Source of the DNA: Puccinellia tenuiflora
Taxonomy: Eukaryota > Streptophyta > Magnoliopsida > Poales > Poaceae
Direction: 5' to 3'
NCBI GenBank assembly: GCA_012064385.1
Contig: QRDG01000024.1
Location: 1,617,940 to 1,681,939 of the forward strand
Length of the DNA: 64,000 nucleotides
Shown here: one piece after another, positions 12,333-25,008 of the stretch
How positions within the stretch are numbered: the stretch's first letter is position 1
How the letters are laid out: each line of letters opens with the position of its first letter
Notes under the pieces: generated by a model
What the model saw: the letters and a program-made list of their open reading frames with translations, nothing else
Told to the model about the DNA's origin: nothing
Database searches by the model: none
Position numbers and translations under genes: made by a program

Positions 12333-15102
12333 AGGGGAACATGCAAACTTGCGAAAACTTTCAGAACACAGTGCAACATCTGATGTGTGAAACATCCAAA
12401 AAACCAGAAAAAAACTTAATGAACAGCTCTAGCTAGCCAACTAGACTGTTGGGCTCTTTAACGCGTTAAAAATTGATCAAAGCCTGCGACCGGGCCGAAA
12501 AAACGCGAACGGGCCAACTAAACTTGACGATGCGCAGTCAAAATCATCTATTGGGCCCAAATAACACAAGCGGCCCACTAAAATCTATCGAAGCACGCTG
12601 CGCGGGAGAGACCGACCTACGCGAGGGCGAGTTAGGTACTCCGGTCCTGGCCACACATAGATTAGAGTAAATGTTGCAGAAATTAAAACACGTGAAAAGA
12701 AGAGGAGGGGAAGGGACCTAGCAGTGGTGAGGACTTGCGCGGCATGGAAGCCCTCGGCATGGGAGAGGAGATTGAGGAATGCGTCTCCCGGGACGCGAAG
12801 AGAAAGTCGCGAATGGTGCCGTCACCACAGTGGCGGAGAGGAGGTCGCGAGTTCCATCGACGACGGCGTGGGTGTGGAGGCGGCGACGGCGCGGGATTGG
12901 ACAGCATGCAGCGACGTTTTCTTCATGGCGGCGTGAGTGCGAGTGTGGGGGTGGCGACGGTGCGAGTGCGGGGTGGACCGTGTGGGGAGGCGGCGGCGCG
13001 TCGGGTTTCCTCAACGGCGAGTTCGTGAACTTATTTTTACCACTGAATTATGTTTTTCCTGCGAATTACTAAGAGTTGGGCCTGTTGGGCCAATTCTTTC
13101 TCAGCCATTAGATGAAAACATACTGGTCATAGTTTACCACCAGTAAAAGGTACTGTAGAAGTTACCTTTTCAAAATAGCCATGGACAACGATGGGGGGAG
13201 GATGGAGTTGGAAGGGTTAACATGATGAGTCTAGCACGTCTCGCACAACTGAAGCTCTGATTAGTATAGGTAAGCCAATCTCTTTGATTGTTCTTGTATG
13301 TTCATCTTCATAGAACGAGTTACTCAAATCACATTAGCTATATATATTCTGATTCCTAGGATGGTCATGAATTTCAGATTGATAGTCAAATGAAAGCTCT
13401 ACTATACTTATATTGGTTTACGGATGATATCAGGTGCGCTGAGGGAAGAAGGTGACGCAAAGCTGCAAAACTGCTCGCCCATACATGCTCCCTGTTACTG
13501 CTTTCTTCAAGTATTTGCCCACAGCTGGGAGGAGAGCCATATCACTATTTGTTCTTACGGTTTTCTTCAGTTTCGCCCACCTGGGTTGAAAGCCATAACG
13601 CTGTTTGTTCTACAGCTTTTTGCTATATGTTTACCTTATTGCCCTCAAAAAATATCTTTAGCTTATACCCGGAGATCACAGCCCGAATTTTTTATGTGAT
13701 AGCTTCCAACACAATGAATTCTCTGTTGCAGTATATTTGTTATAGCTGTAGTACTTGATGAGTAGGCATATATGGTTATGTGAATTTGAGATTATTGGGG
13801 ACTGATGTATCGGTCAGCTTTATTCATGTTTGTCTTTGAGATTATTGGGGACTGAGATAAATGGAAGCTTTTTATCCTGGTGTGGTTAGAGATCATTGAG
13901 TTTATCTTCAACCGACGATTATTAGATCCTCAGTTATGCGAGGAAGAATTATAGTATGATCAGTTCTGTTCTGGCAGAAAGTCCGTCGCCTGTGACTTCT
14001 GCCCATAGGGATGTGCTTGCAGCAATACTGGTAAACACTTCGCTCTTCACTCTGATCAAACCCTGCAGATCATGTCTATCCTCAACACTGATATAACGAA
14101 TTCGCGAGACGTTTCAGACTTCCTCGACAATGAAAAACGACGCGCCTGGAGCTTAGAGCTTAGTGACATAGCCATATATTGGAGCATTGGTTTAACAATG
14201 ACACCGTGCCGGTGCAGATGGTTGCAACTTGCAAGACAGCGCATTGAGCTGGACAGCTGGTCAGCCTGTGGGCTCACCGTAACACGAGCAACAAGAAAAC
14301 TGCTTCACAGCATTGAATCCAGCAATGGTCTTATTAGCTTTTCTTTATGTTTCCTCTCGTTTCCCCAGGTAATCCCTCTCTGTAAATCTCACAGAGTTCT
14401 TCTTGGCCTTTTAATGAAACTAGTAAGATGCACTGTAAATTTAAATGCCTCATGAAAATACATACTACTCCGTTTGTAAATTTGGAGTGACAAATATAGT
14501 TCCAACGGCTGATGGTTGTGGATGAACGGGGAGGGCATGCCTTGTAAATCCCCAAGCTAGAAACTTGAGTCTGGAACATTGCCCCGCGTGCCTCCAGGGT
14601 CGCTCGCGCGAGCGACTCCGGAGGCGACTCCAAACCCTAGCAGAAAGCCACCGTTCCCCTGCCTCCCTGGTCGCTGCCGCTGCCGGTGCCGGCGGTGGCG
14701 GCGGCTCTCGGCCATCAAAGGCGGTGTGGGCGTGTGTGCGTACCCTGGCGGAGCTTCTTCACGCGGAGCAGCGACGCCGTGTGGGTTGCGCAGGTGTCCG
14801 GCAAAGCGGCGGGGCGGAGGTGAGTCGGAGTGGTTGGGCGGCGGACTGGCGGCAGCGACGCGGTGCCAGGACCAGGTGGTTGTGCGGTGGTGCGGCGCGC
14901 TAGCTTGCGGCGGCGCTCGGGCCCTACCTGGGCTGGGCGGGACGCGGCCGTGGCGCGTCTGGCTAGCGACGGCGACGTCGCCCACACGGCCCTACGGCAC
15001 CCCCTCCACCCCAACCAACCTCTCTCCCTCCCCCACCCTTCCCATCCACTGCTGATGGAGAGGATGCTGGCGCGCGAGCATGCGAGCAGCGGCCTTATGG
15101 GC
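12333..15102. other. Unassigned region with GC-rich islands
   Basis: Two GC-rich islands (about 12700-13020 and 14570-15050) give long overlapping frames on both strands, as expected from composition alone, and show no family motif. Between them the DNA has ordinary composition. I could not build a gene model. The region could hold the non-coding 5' part of a gene or captured exon pieces. Confidence 0.35.
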
Positions 15103-15154
15103 ATCAGCTGATCTGTTTTTTTTTTTTTTTTTTGAGAAGATCAGCTGATCTGTT
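15103..15154 (-). mobile_element. Micro-retroposon: 22-bp poly(T)GAGAAG insertion with 15-bp TSD
   Basis: ATCAGCTGATCTGTT occurs perfectly at 15103-15117 and 15140-15154. Between the copies is a run of about 16 T followed by GAGAAG. On the minus strand this reads CTTCTC(A)n, which looks like the extreme 3' tail of a non-LTR retroposon with its target-site duplication. Two similar cases lie at 33995-34044 and 60291-60332. Confidence 0.75.
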
Positions 15155-16432
15155 GTGAGGACTCCTATTATATACTCTCAGGGGTACATACTCCCACCCC
15201 CTAACGGGTTGGATATGCCCAATAACTAACTGAAAACACGTGAGAAGAGTTTATCTAATGTTTTGCATGCATGTATTAGTTGGCTAACTACGTCCGAAAC
15301 TAAAGGATCGGAACAGCCAAACCATGCATGTGACTTGTTTTCCACCGGTAGAAAAAATCACTCCTATTATATATTAGATTCTTCGAAATGTAATTTCCAT
15401 TATGTTAATAAAAAATCCATTTCCAGCTTTTCGTACAGATTTTCATTGCACACCATCTGACCGAACAATATGTGTGTGATGGTTAGATAATATGCATATG
15501 ATTTTGGATTTTCAAACGTGTGTGATCTATCACACACGGTTGCATAACTGAAACCTTATGTGAAGTATTTGCCTGCAGTCGTCCTCCAACTCATTACACA
15601 CGGTTTAAATTTCAAAGGATAGGGATAGGGGAAAACGCACACGGAAGGGTGCATATGTGTGCGATTGGAGGGCTTAAATTACCCGATCAGTACTAGTGAA
15701 TCATGTTTAAAAGTTTTTAAAAATTCAACAAAAGTGCATTAAATTGATTGGGAAGGTAGAGTTCTATAAGCATGCCAATTTGAAAGTTAAAAGTCAAAAA
15801 AATTAGGAGATATAAAAAATTGAGTTTCAACTTGCAAATTTGCATGTCTATAGAACTCATATGCTCCTGCCTGTTACGAAATTTTAAAAAATAGTTAAAG
15901 ATTTCTAAATTTCTAAAAAAAATACAACATATGACATTCTGCTACATACGTGCAAAGTTTCAAGTTGGAATATTTGTAATACTCTTAGTCAAAATGGGGT
16001 TTTGAAAATATCTTTTTAGAATACTGATTTTTTCACAGAACGCCACAAATGTCATCTGATCACAAAAATTTCATACATAGAACACTTGAATACGGTTGTT
16101 TTCACCTTTTCAACAAAAATTGAAATGTTTTACTATTTTGAAAATTTTGTCGAACTACTACAATCTGATAGAACTTTGTCTTTCCAACGTAATGCATTTT
16201 TGTTGAGAACTTTTTATAACTCTATTGGTTGCACGTCACTGCTCGGGAGGCGAATCAATAGAGTATCCAACGGTTCACGAGCATGTGAATGTTTTGTCCA
16301 AATAGCAAGGGTGCACTTTTAGCACTTGAAAAGACAACCTCAAACTTCAATCAAGCCAACTTTGTTATAAAAAACAACCCACCCTACATTCCGATCTGAT
16401 CTACAGAGCAAGCGATATCATTTCCAAAGAGC
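15155..16432. other. Unassigned AT-rich intergenic DNA
   Basis: No gene recognised. Around 15470-15670 there are repeated CACACACGGTT and GTGTGCGATTGG-like motifs of the kind seen in nonautonomous DNA elements, but no matching ends were found. Confidence 0.35.
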
Positions 16433-16433
16433 A

Positions 16434-17312
16434 TGAGGATGCTGATAATGTAATACCGCAAGACAGAGTAAACAAGAGGCTATCTAAACGGAAAGTGCAA
16501 ATGGAGCCCGAGCTCCATGGAGCTCGGGTCTCCAAAAAAATTCGAATCCGCAAATTTTCGTTTCAAAAAATTATGAAAAAAATCATAGTGGTGGAGAATA
16601 CTATGATCCATCAATGTGAAAAATTTCAACCACAAACTCGCTATATTTTGATCTGTGCAAAAAAAAAAAAATCTGGCCAGATTTCAAAATTTTAAGATTG
16701 CGCACTGTTCACCAATTCAGATCTACAAATTTCTCTTTTTTGACTAGAACAGAATACAAGGAATTTCTGATTGAAAATTTTCACAGTGGTGGATCACAAT
16801 ATTATCTACGACCATTATTTTTTTCAGAATTTTTTGAAACAAAACAATGCGGTTTTAATTTTTTTTGAAAACCGAGCTCCATGGAGCTCGACCTCCAAAA
16901 CGCCGCACTTCTATCTAAATGGTTGCATATGTTTGATCAAAGTTCTACATATTGATGACTAAGTCAACTGCGTTGCAGGACATACCATCATTGCGCATGC
17001 AAGCAATCGTATTAATAATACCAAAAGTATTTATAGCGAGTTTAACGTATTATACATGTCCTCTGAATAAAAATGCATCGCATAGACGTTAAAATGAGGA
17101 TGCTGAAAATGTAACACCGCAAGACAGAGTAAACAAGAAGCTTTCTAAATGGTTGCATATGTTTGGTCAAAGTTTTGCATACTGATGACTAAATCGATTG
17201 CGTTGCATGATATACCATCATTGCGCATACAGGCAACGTATTAATAATACCAAAAGTATTTATAGCGAGTAATGTATTATACATGTCCTCCGTTAAAATG
17301 AGAAGCAAACGC
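16434..17312. repeat. Tandem duplication of about 220 bp, one copy interrupted
   Basis: The segment from ATGAGGATGCTGA(T/A)AATGTAA to GTATTATACATGTCCTC is present twice. The first copy starts near 16434 and is interrupted by the MITE at 16489-16910; the second runs from 17094 to about 17312. The MITE is in one copy only, so it inserted after the duplication or was lost from the other copy. Confidence 0.85.
16489..16910. mobile_element. Mutator-type MITE with 9-bp TSD
   Basis: CTATCTAAA is repeated directly at 16480-16488 and 16911-16919. The ends are inverted repeats containing the palindrome CGAGCTCCATGGAGCTCG. A 9-bp target duplication with long inverted repeats fits the Mutator superfamily. 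No coding capacity. The uninterrupted second copy at about 17094 shows the empty site. The element at 34134-34478 shares the AAATGGAG.CCGAGCT end. Confidence 0.85.
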
Positions 17313-17841
17313 CTTCTCCACGGTCATATCTTCCTCTCACTCGGAGTCGTCCTGAAAATGTGAAATATAATATGCATAGTATTATAGAAAATATTGAAGG
17401 AAAGAAACACAAAAAGATGCCAGCTTGATTTACAATACCTCACTGATACTATCCCACATAAATGGGAACTCGCAATCCTCATGACCTCCATCATACAGAG
17501 CTTCATCAGCTGGATGCCTCAAGTTCACAAAACCTTGATTCTTACAACCAAAGCAGTGTCCTTCAAAAACAAAAATGTTGGACTTACTTTGTGAATAACT
17601 AACATGCTACGTACTTTGATATACAACATCATAACTACCGTACTGAAGATAGACATACAGCATGGCTGGACAATTGGGTAGCAATATTTTTAAATGAAGG
17701 TTAACCCGAGAAAATAGAGTGATTATTGTTGCTTGGCTCAAATTTACATACTTCCTTTTCAGTTTATAAGGCATACCTAGTTTCTTGGAAGTCAAACTCT
17801 TTTATGTTCAAGTTTATAGGAAAATAAATGTCAACATCTAT

Positions 17842-17942
17842 AATACTACCTCCGATCCGGAAAAACTGTCGCCAACCGTTTACTAATTTGACCTAGTGCT
17901 TGTGTTCTCTCCCAACAATTAAAGTGGACTGAAGGGAGTAAT
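17842..17942. mobile_element. Degenerate Stowaway-like MITE in intron
   Basis: TACTACCTCCGATCCGGAAAAACTG at the left and a degraded GGACTGAAGGGAGTA at the right resemble Stowaway ends around about 100 bp. It lies in the 2.3-kb fourth intron of the DUF3615 gene. Confidence 0.5.
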
Positions 17943-18401
17943 AAATAAATACACCATGATTAGATATTCCATGATGAATTTACCGATATTGATTTGGTAT
18001 TGTAGATGTTGATATTATTGTTCCATAAATTTTGTCAAATTTACAAGGGCTTGACTTAACACAAACAATGTATGTTTGCCTTATAAATTGATGAAAAGGA
18101 GAGAGTATATCTGTACATGGCTTCCTTATATAATGGATGCTTACGCTTTTGACTTCTAAAATTTTAGACTTCCTAATCGATTTCTCAAAAAGTAGGAGAC
18201 TAGGATGCCGGTGTGCATGGGATCCATTCTTGGTATACTGATCTTCGAAATAACAGGATATAGCTTTGACTTCTCTAGTATAACCAGAATACTATAACTG
18301 AAGTCCTGATTTAGCCGGTCTCACCAGCTCAGCATATGATTAAAATAATGAAAGTACAAATACATGTTTCTAATGAATACACCAAATATATGGGGACCAA
18401 T

Positions 18402-18536
18402 TCATTTAGCACATGCAATTTGTGTGGTAACTGAAGAATTAGAAATTTGAGAGATTGGGTTAAGTAATCTTAGGGAATAAGTCATTTAGCACATGCAATG
18501 TGTGATAATTGAACAATTAGAAATTTGAGAGATTAC
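18402..18536. repeat. Imperfect direct repeat in intron
   Basis: CATTTAGCACATGCAAT through AGAAATTTGAGAGATT occurs twice about 80 bp apart, with small differences. Confidence 0.7.
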
Positions 18537-19153
18537 ATGCAATTTAGCGCACGTCACAACCACTATAAAATAAACTATTATGGTGTTTCAGTAAACAAAA
18601 TTAATTACACACTCCTTCGGATGGGCACCACACGGACAAGCCAATGCTGGTATGATTACAAACAGGTTTGCAAGGACTATGGCGGGTAAGTGATGTGATT
18701 GGGTTAAGGGCAGAAGGCTCATAGGGGTTTTGGTAGAGGGCGCACAGGTGGGAACAAATGCAAAAACTCTGTGTGTATAGCGGTTGGGAGCATGGCGGTG
18801 CTGATGTCGTGGTGGGTGCAAATTGGATGGTGGCCATGGAGGTTATGGGTATAGGAGAGGAGGGTGGATGAGCGATGTGGAAATGCTGGCAGACAGCGGC
18901 AACGGTTTTAGGAGGATGAGGTTGCATCTACCAGCAGCAACACGAGCAGGCCCGCTGTACAGTGAGCCAGAACATCCAGAGATGGACTCAAAGGGTAGCA
19001 CATCCACGTGGCCCAATAGCCTATGCACTCCACGGCTCCTGCAACTGCTGTTGTCCTCCTATTGCCTCCTCTAGAGCTGCATGCCAAACACCATCTCGTC
19101 CATGGATGTTGCAAAACGAAACCAATAATGGCCTCCAATACAAAGGTGTTATG

Positions 19154-19219
19154 GCTCCTTGATTTGAGGGCATAGCCCAAGCTGGCTCCTTGATTTGAGG
19201 GCATAGCCCAAGCCGGTAG
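19154..19219. repeat. 33-bp tandem duplication in intron
   Basis: GGCTCCTTGATTTGAGGGC and the following ATAGCCCAAGC are repeated back to back with one mismatch. Confidence 0.85.
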
Positions 19220-21309
19220 GAGCTTGAGAACCAATAGGACGCTGGCAGTTAACTGTCGTCCCCAGCGAACAGAACCAGGAGGGGGATATAGAACATTAAA
19301 TGTATTGATTGCTTGACTCAAACTAATGTGATTGCCAACTTATATGAAAGATGTCTTTACGTAGGACTATCACAATACAAATAGAACTTTGCCTATAGTT
19401 TGATACAGATTCAAACGTATTTAGGGCTCTTGCTTAAGATATGAACACAACGAGTGGGCAAGGTACGCCATATCAGTTGTAGGTCAATCCCGACATGACA
19501 AGAAAAAAATCAGTTTATAAGGTTAACCCCCACATGACAAAACATCAGCTTATAGAGTAGTAAATTTACAAACATAGACTTTTCAAACAATTCATATGAG
19601 TGGTCCTACTTAAGAAGTCACTTTGTATTACATATTTAAGATTAACAATCCACTCTAAGCATAGTAAGTGGACAGATGAACAGATTAACTATACAAACTA
19701 GCCTGCCATTAGTCAAATAAAATTCCAAACATATTAAAGGTAAAGCATTGCCCCGTTCATGAAACAAGTCATTGTATAACACTACCATACTACGGCTACT
19801 CACAGTACAATTTAGAAACATACCATTGTCATTACATTCCAAAGGCTTGCAGCAGAGAGCATCACAAGTATCTCCTTTTGGGACCACTTCAGCAAAAAAT
19901 AAAACCGTGGAACCAGCCTGCTTAGCTGTGAAGTTGAAATGTTCATAGCCGTTCATGCCTCCTTCAATGCCTCCTTCAACAACGTAAACTTCTTCTTTAA
20001 TTTCATCGAAAACAAAGCGCATCTCCTGAAAACATTTCTCAGATTATAACATGCGAATGTGCTCAAAATAAAGAACTACAAATTATAAGGAAAAGGAGCA
20101 CAAACCCCAGCAAGATCATCTTCATTGTTATACTTCTGTAAAGCATGTTCCATGAACTTTTTCTTACGATCATCATTATGCTTTAATATTTCTTCCTTGG
20201 AATATTTTTTTCTTCTACCTTTGGTTTACTTGCTTCCTCTTCAAGATGTTTTTCAAATGCTGCCTCCATATCACTCAGCCTCCAAGTTGTTAAATTTCCA
20301 AATCTATCGGTAAGAAAAGGATCCTCGTCATCATCACCATCATTGTTGGAACTGAAATAACAAATAAGGGAACATAATTAACCATATAAGCAAAACTAAT
20401 GAAGAAATAGGAAACTTGAAGTGACTTCAAACAAGCCGCTATAAAGATTCGAACTAGTAAATATAACATGTGAGAACTAATAATGACTAGCAATTTGATG
20501 GAGGAACTAAATATCTCCAGGAGATTCCTGGTTGTTATCCTCTAGTGGGTGTTTGGGGCAGTCTCAGCACATTTACAACTTGATTCAGTGGAGCTATTCT
20601 AGATGGCTGTTATAGTGGAATGATGTTGAGGTGGAGTAGAGTGTCACCTAATTCATTATTTCATTTTGATGGAGCTTAAAATAACAACGCTCCCCTCCAC
20701 ATCTAGTTAAGATCTGACACTTAAGTTGATTGCAAAATTACCTGCACTACACCACTATGAAAAAAAAAAGATTCCTGCCACACATTTGCTCCTAACATTC
20801 CCTCAAGCCCCTCTCTGATGCTCACGTCAATGAAAGAGGCAGCCCAACACCCCAGAGTTGTCCCCCACCGAATATCTTGTCGGCGGCTTCCCTTCATCAG
20901 TTCATTGTCCTCTTTACCACCAGTCTGCTTCTCATCGCCAGTTGCCATACCCTGGTGGTGCGACTTGGTTTTTGCTGAGTGGGATAGCATATGATCGGAG
21001 AGCAGGAGACAAGGCACCCGGAAACCTTTCCCAACCAACCCCAGCACCATCGAAAAAACTATTAAGATGACGACTTAGCAGAACCCGTGCATGTTATTCG
21101 TTTGATTGTGTTCCTCTTGGAGGCTGGCCAGTGCATTTTTACGCAAGAATAGATGGGGTTGGTGATGGACGGGAGGAAGTAGAAGAATCAGAAGAATTTG
21201 ATGAATGGGCCGCCTTTTATAACAGAGGAATAGGACGTAGGAAAAAACCTTAGTTTGCTGGTGTTCGTCTCATGTCAACATACTTGCTACAACATATTCT
21301 GAAATTGTG

Positions 21310-21790
21310 TGGGTCATGAATCTTTATCCAAACTGTACAAACATTGTACTTCCAGATAATACTGGTTCTTTTGTTGTCAAGAACCTTAGCAAACTTTAGA
21401 AAAGATAAACTTCCAGTTAAGAATGGTTTGCGGACATGAATCTTTATACAAAATCTACTGGCAGAGAAGATTGGTTAATTTTTTGGTCAAGAATCTGTAT
21501 ACGAACTGTATATAAATTACACTTCCGGAGACGAATGGTTATCTGTGGTCATGGATCTTTATGTAAACTGTAATTCCAGAGAAGAATGGTTGAATTTGTG
21601 GTCATGAATCTTTATGCCAAATTGCAAAATGTAAGAAAACTGTAATACCAAAAGAGAATGATCATTTTGCAGTTATGGATCTTTATGTACAAAAACTGTA
21701 TGTGCAGAGAGAAATTGTTAATCTAATGGTCATAAATCTTTAAGCAAACTGTACATGAATTGTACTTCCAGAGAAGAATGGTTTCATAAG
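21310..21790. repeat. Degenerate 60-80 bp minisatellite in intron
   Basis: About seven diverged copies of a unit containing GTCATGAATCTTTATG, AAACTGTA and TTCCAGAGAAGAATGGTT run through the third-exon-upstream intron of the DUF3615 gene. Spacing varies and copies are strongly diverged, so this is an old array. Confidence 0.7.
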
Positions 21791-22429
21791 CTACTTTATG
21801 ATCTGTTGTAATAAACCAGTGCCCTGAATCATCTGTGATCTAAACCTGAATTATCATGCCTGAATTGAGTTTGATGTTGTTGTTTCTTGTTGCATATTAC
21901 TATTACCATGCCTGGCTGTAATTTGTGATCCATGGTGAGATAGTAAAAAAAAAATACTTCTCTGTGCTGAACTGTTCACAGAAATATGAACATGAATTAT
22001 CCACTTGACCAATAATTCATATCACCTTCCATGTGTATAAGAGATCTAAGGCAATTCAGATCGCTGGACAATGCTGATAGGACAATCAAGTGATTGATCA
22101 AGAATACTTTTTCATTTGACGCCCCGAGATATTAGTTGCAGTTTGTCACTGGTGTAAACAAAGATCGGAATTATACCTGTGCTTACGAACAACAGCACCT
22201 TCACCACTCTTTTGTCCATCGTTGTCATCAGCTTCATGTCTGAAATGAGACAGCAATATTAAAAAAAAATAGCTGTGACAAGCGCAAGGACAGATGAAGT
22301 GATACAAAAAACGAGATTCCACGAAATGGATTTAGACACCGATACAAAAACGAAAAACGTAATACCCGTGAGAAGCAAAAGGTATATCCCAAGCCTGCAT
22401 AGGAGGAGGAGGAGGAGGAGGAGGAAATG

Positions 22430-22815
22430 CTACTGTGGAATCAGATTCAAGGCAAGCATCCTGAGGAATAGGAGGAGGGGGAGGACTAGTGCTCTTGCGA
22501 GATCAGGTCCAACGCAAGCATCCCAAGCCTGCCGAGGAGGAGGAGAAGGAGGGGAAGGAAGAGCAATAGAAGGAGGGGAAGGACGAGGTGCTCTTGCGAG
22601 ATCAGGTCCAACGCAAGCATCCCAAGCCTGCCGAGGAGGAGGAGAATGAGGGGAAGGACTAGGTGCTGTTGCGAGATCAGGTCCAACGCAAGCATCCCAA
22701 GCCTGCCGAGGAGGAGGAGGAGAAGGAGGAGATGCTTCTGCGGGATCAGGTTCAAGGCAAGCATGTTGAGCCTGCTGAGGAGGAGAAGAAGGAGATGCTT
22801 CTGGGGGGATCGGGT
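22430..22815 (-). repeat. Exonic tandem repeats encoding Pro-rich motif
   Basis: GATCAGG(T)(C/T)CAA.GCAAGCAT recurs at 22501, 22600, 22675 and 22744, with diverged units on both sides, giving units of 64-99 bp. On the minus strand they encode repeats of RQAWDACVGPDLA followed by Pro/Ser-rich spacers. They form the N-terminal part of the DUF3615 gene. Unit-to-unit comparison exposes a one-base deletion near 22487. Confidence 0.85.
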
Positions 22816-23009
22816 ACAATTAGAACATCCTGAGCATCAACATCCTGATTCCACCAAGAACGCCAAAGACTGCGGCCGCGGTCCATCAGAGCGGCGCCGG
22901 AGGAGGCTAGGCCCTACAGGGATTGGGAGGAAGTAGTCACGGAGGCAGCGAGGGGTGAGGCCAGCCGGCGGCGGCGGCTGCTTCGTGACTGCCGAATTGG
23001 CGATGCTTT

Positions 23010-24991
23010 TATTTATGATAAATTCAAATCAAAACTTTCTTGTTACAAAGCTAATCGTCTCTCTCATGCAGCTAGACTTACGCTTATTAAATCGGTTTTC
23101 GCCTCAATCCCGGTCTACTACATGTCTAATATCTGTTTTCAAAAAAGTTCCTAGCTAATCTCACAGCCATTATTAGGAATTTTTGGTGGACAGGTGTTCA
23201 AGAAGACCGGACAACGAAAAGTCTTTGTCTCAGAGCATGGGCTGATGTTTGTATAGATAAAAAATCTGATGGCTTAGGAATCAGGAACTTGCAGGCAATC
23301 AATCAAGGCCTAATACTTTCAGCAGCATGGAGACTTGCGAAGGACCCACACAGTCAGCTGGCTCAAATTCTCAAGGCCAAGTATCACCACGACACAACTA
23401 TTTGGAGAGCAAAATCTAATACTCCAAAGTCGGCTTTTTGGACTGCAATCTTAAAGGTAAAGCCACTACTTATTGCAGCATCTACATATCAAATTGTTGA
23501 TGGGAACGTATCAATTTGGAGTACACCCTGGTTTGAAAAATGGGAAACTATCTATGATAGTCTTATCATTCAACAACAACCTTTTAGTTATCCCGCAAAA
23601 GTAAAAGGTCTTTGGGTACATGGACAAAAATGTTGGAATATAGATTTGATAAACTCCTTGTTTGATCCTGTGGTAGCGGATTCAATTATTCAAACTCCAA
23701 TTATTAATACTGTAGGCCATGATATTCTTGTGTGGAAGCTAACCCCTACAGGTCAATTTTCCACCAAAAGTGCATACAAACATTGTTTCAGCAATCTCCA
23801 GCTTCCTCCTAGGCAGAGGCCGAAAATAGTTTCTCCACAGATTACATCATTACTTAATCAAGTATGGAAGGAGAAGAACATAGCGCCAAGAGTTCAGACT
23901 TTTGCCTGGAGGCTTCTTCGTAATGCACTGTCTACAGGTAAACGGGCAGGAAAGTACTCTAAGTATATCAACGAAAGTTGTTCTACCTGTGGAAATCTTG
24001 AAGATGAAATGCATCTCTTCTTTCTATGTCCTTTTGCTAAAGCAGCCTGGTATAGTTCCCCGTGGTTCATCAAAACTGAATTATTAGCCCAACACAATCA
24101 CTCAGTTTCAAATATGATCGAAGCTTTGATTACTTCCAATCACCCACAGATAAATATAACTTCCCTTATACTTTTTTGTGGTGTATTTGGAAATTTCGGA
24201 ACGACACACGTTTTTGCAGGAAATTGCACACTCCTTCTCAGGTAAATGTAGCGGCTGCAGCAATCATGCAAGGTGCCAATCTGGAGATAACAAATACGTC
24301 TACTAGCTGCTCGAACTTGAAGGCGCAGGAGGCTATGGACACATACGGACAAACAGGAGCTGCTCTTACTCAGAAAGTGCTACATCTCCAGGAAAAACAA
24401 TCAAGGACCTGACCAACATTACATGTCCCATGGTATTTTCAGATGCGTCCTGGACTCCAGGACCTGAAGGGAGACCGGCAATTGCAGGAATAGGAATTTT
24501 CTTTCATTTTGCAGGTGATAGACGTTGCTCTCAGCTGTGCATATCAGCCACTTCGCCACCACTGGCTTCGGCCATCCAGGCTGAAGCATTCAGCATGATG
24601 CTTGCTTCCCATATCGCGCAGCTACTCCATCTTCGACAGGCCACCTTCTTGACAGATTGTGCGACATTGGCGACCGCTACAGCTTCGCGAGACCCTATTT
24701 TGGACCCAGGTCATTGGACAATTTGACCTCAGCTTGCACACATTGCAGCCTCCTCGGCGTTTGATGCTACAAGGATCTATCATATCAACAGAGGCTATAA
24801 TTTTCGTGCTCATTATCATGCCAAGCTTGCTCTCAAAATTCAGAATACAAGTTACAGGTTCAAATGTTTAGGAGTAGGCAACGAAGCTTGCCTCAATGCA
24901 GCTGTATCTGCTCTTTCTACTGTGCTTAACTGCACGATTGTACTTGTACGCTGTTGCTAAATCAATGAATTTCTCTGTTCAAAAAAAAAAA
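23010..24991 (+). mobile_element. 5'-truncated LINE with poly(A) and 16-bp TSD
   Basis: GAATTGGCGATGCTTT flanks the insert at 22994-23009 and 24992-25007, and the insert ends in a poly(A) run. It begins inside the C-terminal part of a reverse transcriptase (LTLIKSVFASIPVYYM, NFWWTG). It continues with LRAWADVCIDKKSDGLGIRNL and a zf-RVT-like Cys/His region (WKEKNIAPRVQTFAWRLL; SCSTCGNLEDEMHLFFLCPF, about 23980-24040), then an RNase H with FSDASW and LTDC (24430-24726). Frameshifts near 23145, 24185 and 24420 break the frame. This is a plant L1-type element with a C-terminal RNase H, dead on arrival through 5' truncation. Confidence 0.92.
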
Positions 24992-25008
24992 GAATTGGCG
25001 ATGCTTTA

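Larger units (their letters stand above)
17337..22886 (-). pseudogene. DUF3615-domain gene, six exons, three frameshifts
   Basis: Minus-strand exons are 22886-22376, 22239-22177, 20351-20106, 20025-19824, 17560-17439 and 17351-17337, all joined by GT-AG introns with matching phases. The C-terminal half carries HFNFTAKQ, LFFAEVVP, HCFGCKNQGFVNLRHP and YDGGHEDCEFPF, the signature of plant DUF3615 proteins, whose function is unknown. Upstream is an acidic linker and a Pro-rich N-terminus made of tandem repeats. Three single-base indels break the frame: an extra base in the C/G run at about 22803-22808, a missing base near 22487 (exposed by comparison with the other repeat units), and a missing base near 20222-20230. 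The splice sites look intact, so inactivation is recent or the consensus has small errors. A LINE and a Harbinger element sit directly upstream. The start at 22886 is the first ATG giving a plausible N-terminus, but it needs the first indel corrected. Confidence 0.75.

Noticed and set aside
12718..13072. Overlapping open frames in GC-rich DNA near 12.7-13.1 kb
   Set aside because: Frames are open on both strands, none shows a protein family, and no splice-linked continuation was found.
14557..15111. Open frames of 90-158 codons in the 14.6-15.1 kb GC island
   Set aside because: Composition-driven on both strands; no motif. The downstream boundary is a micro-retroposon, not a gene end.
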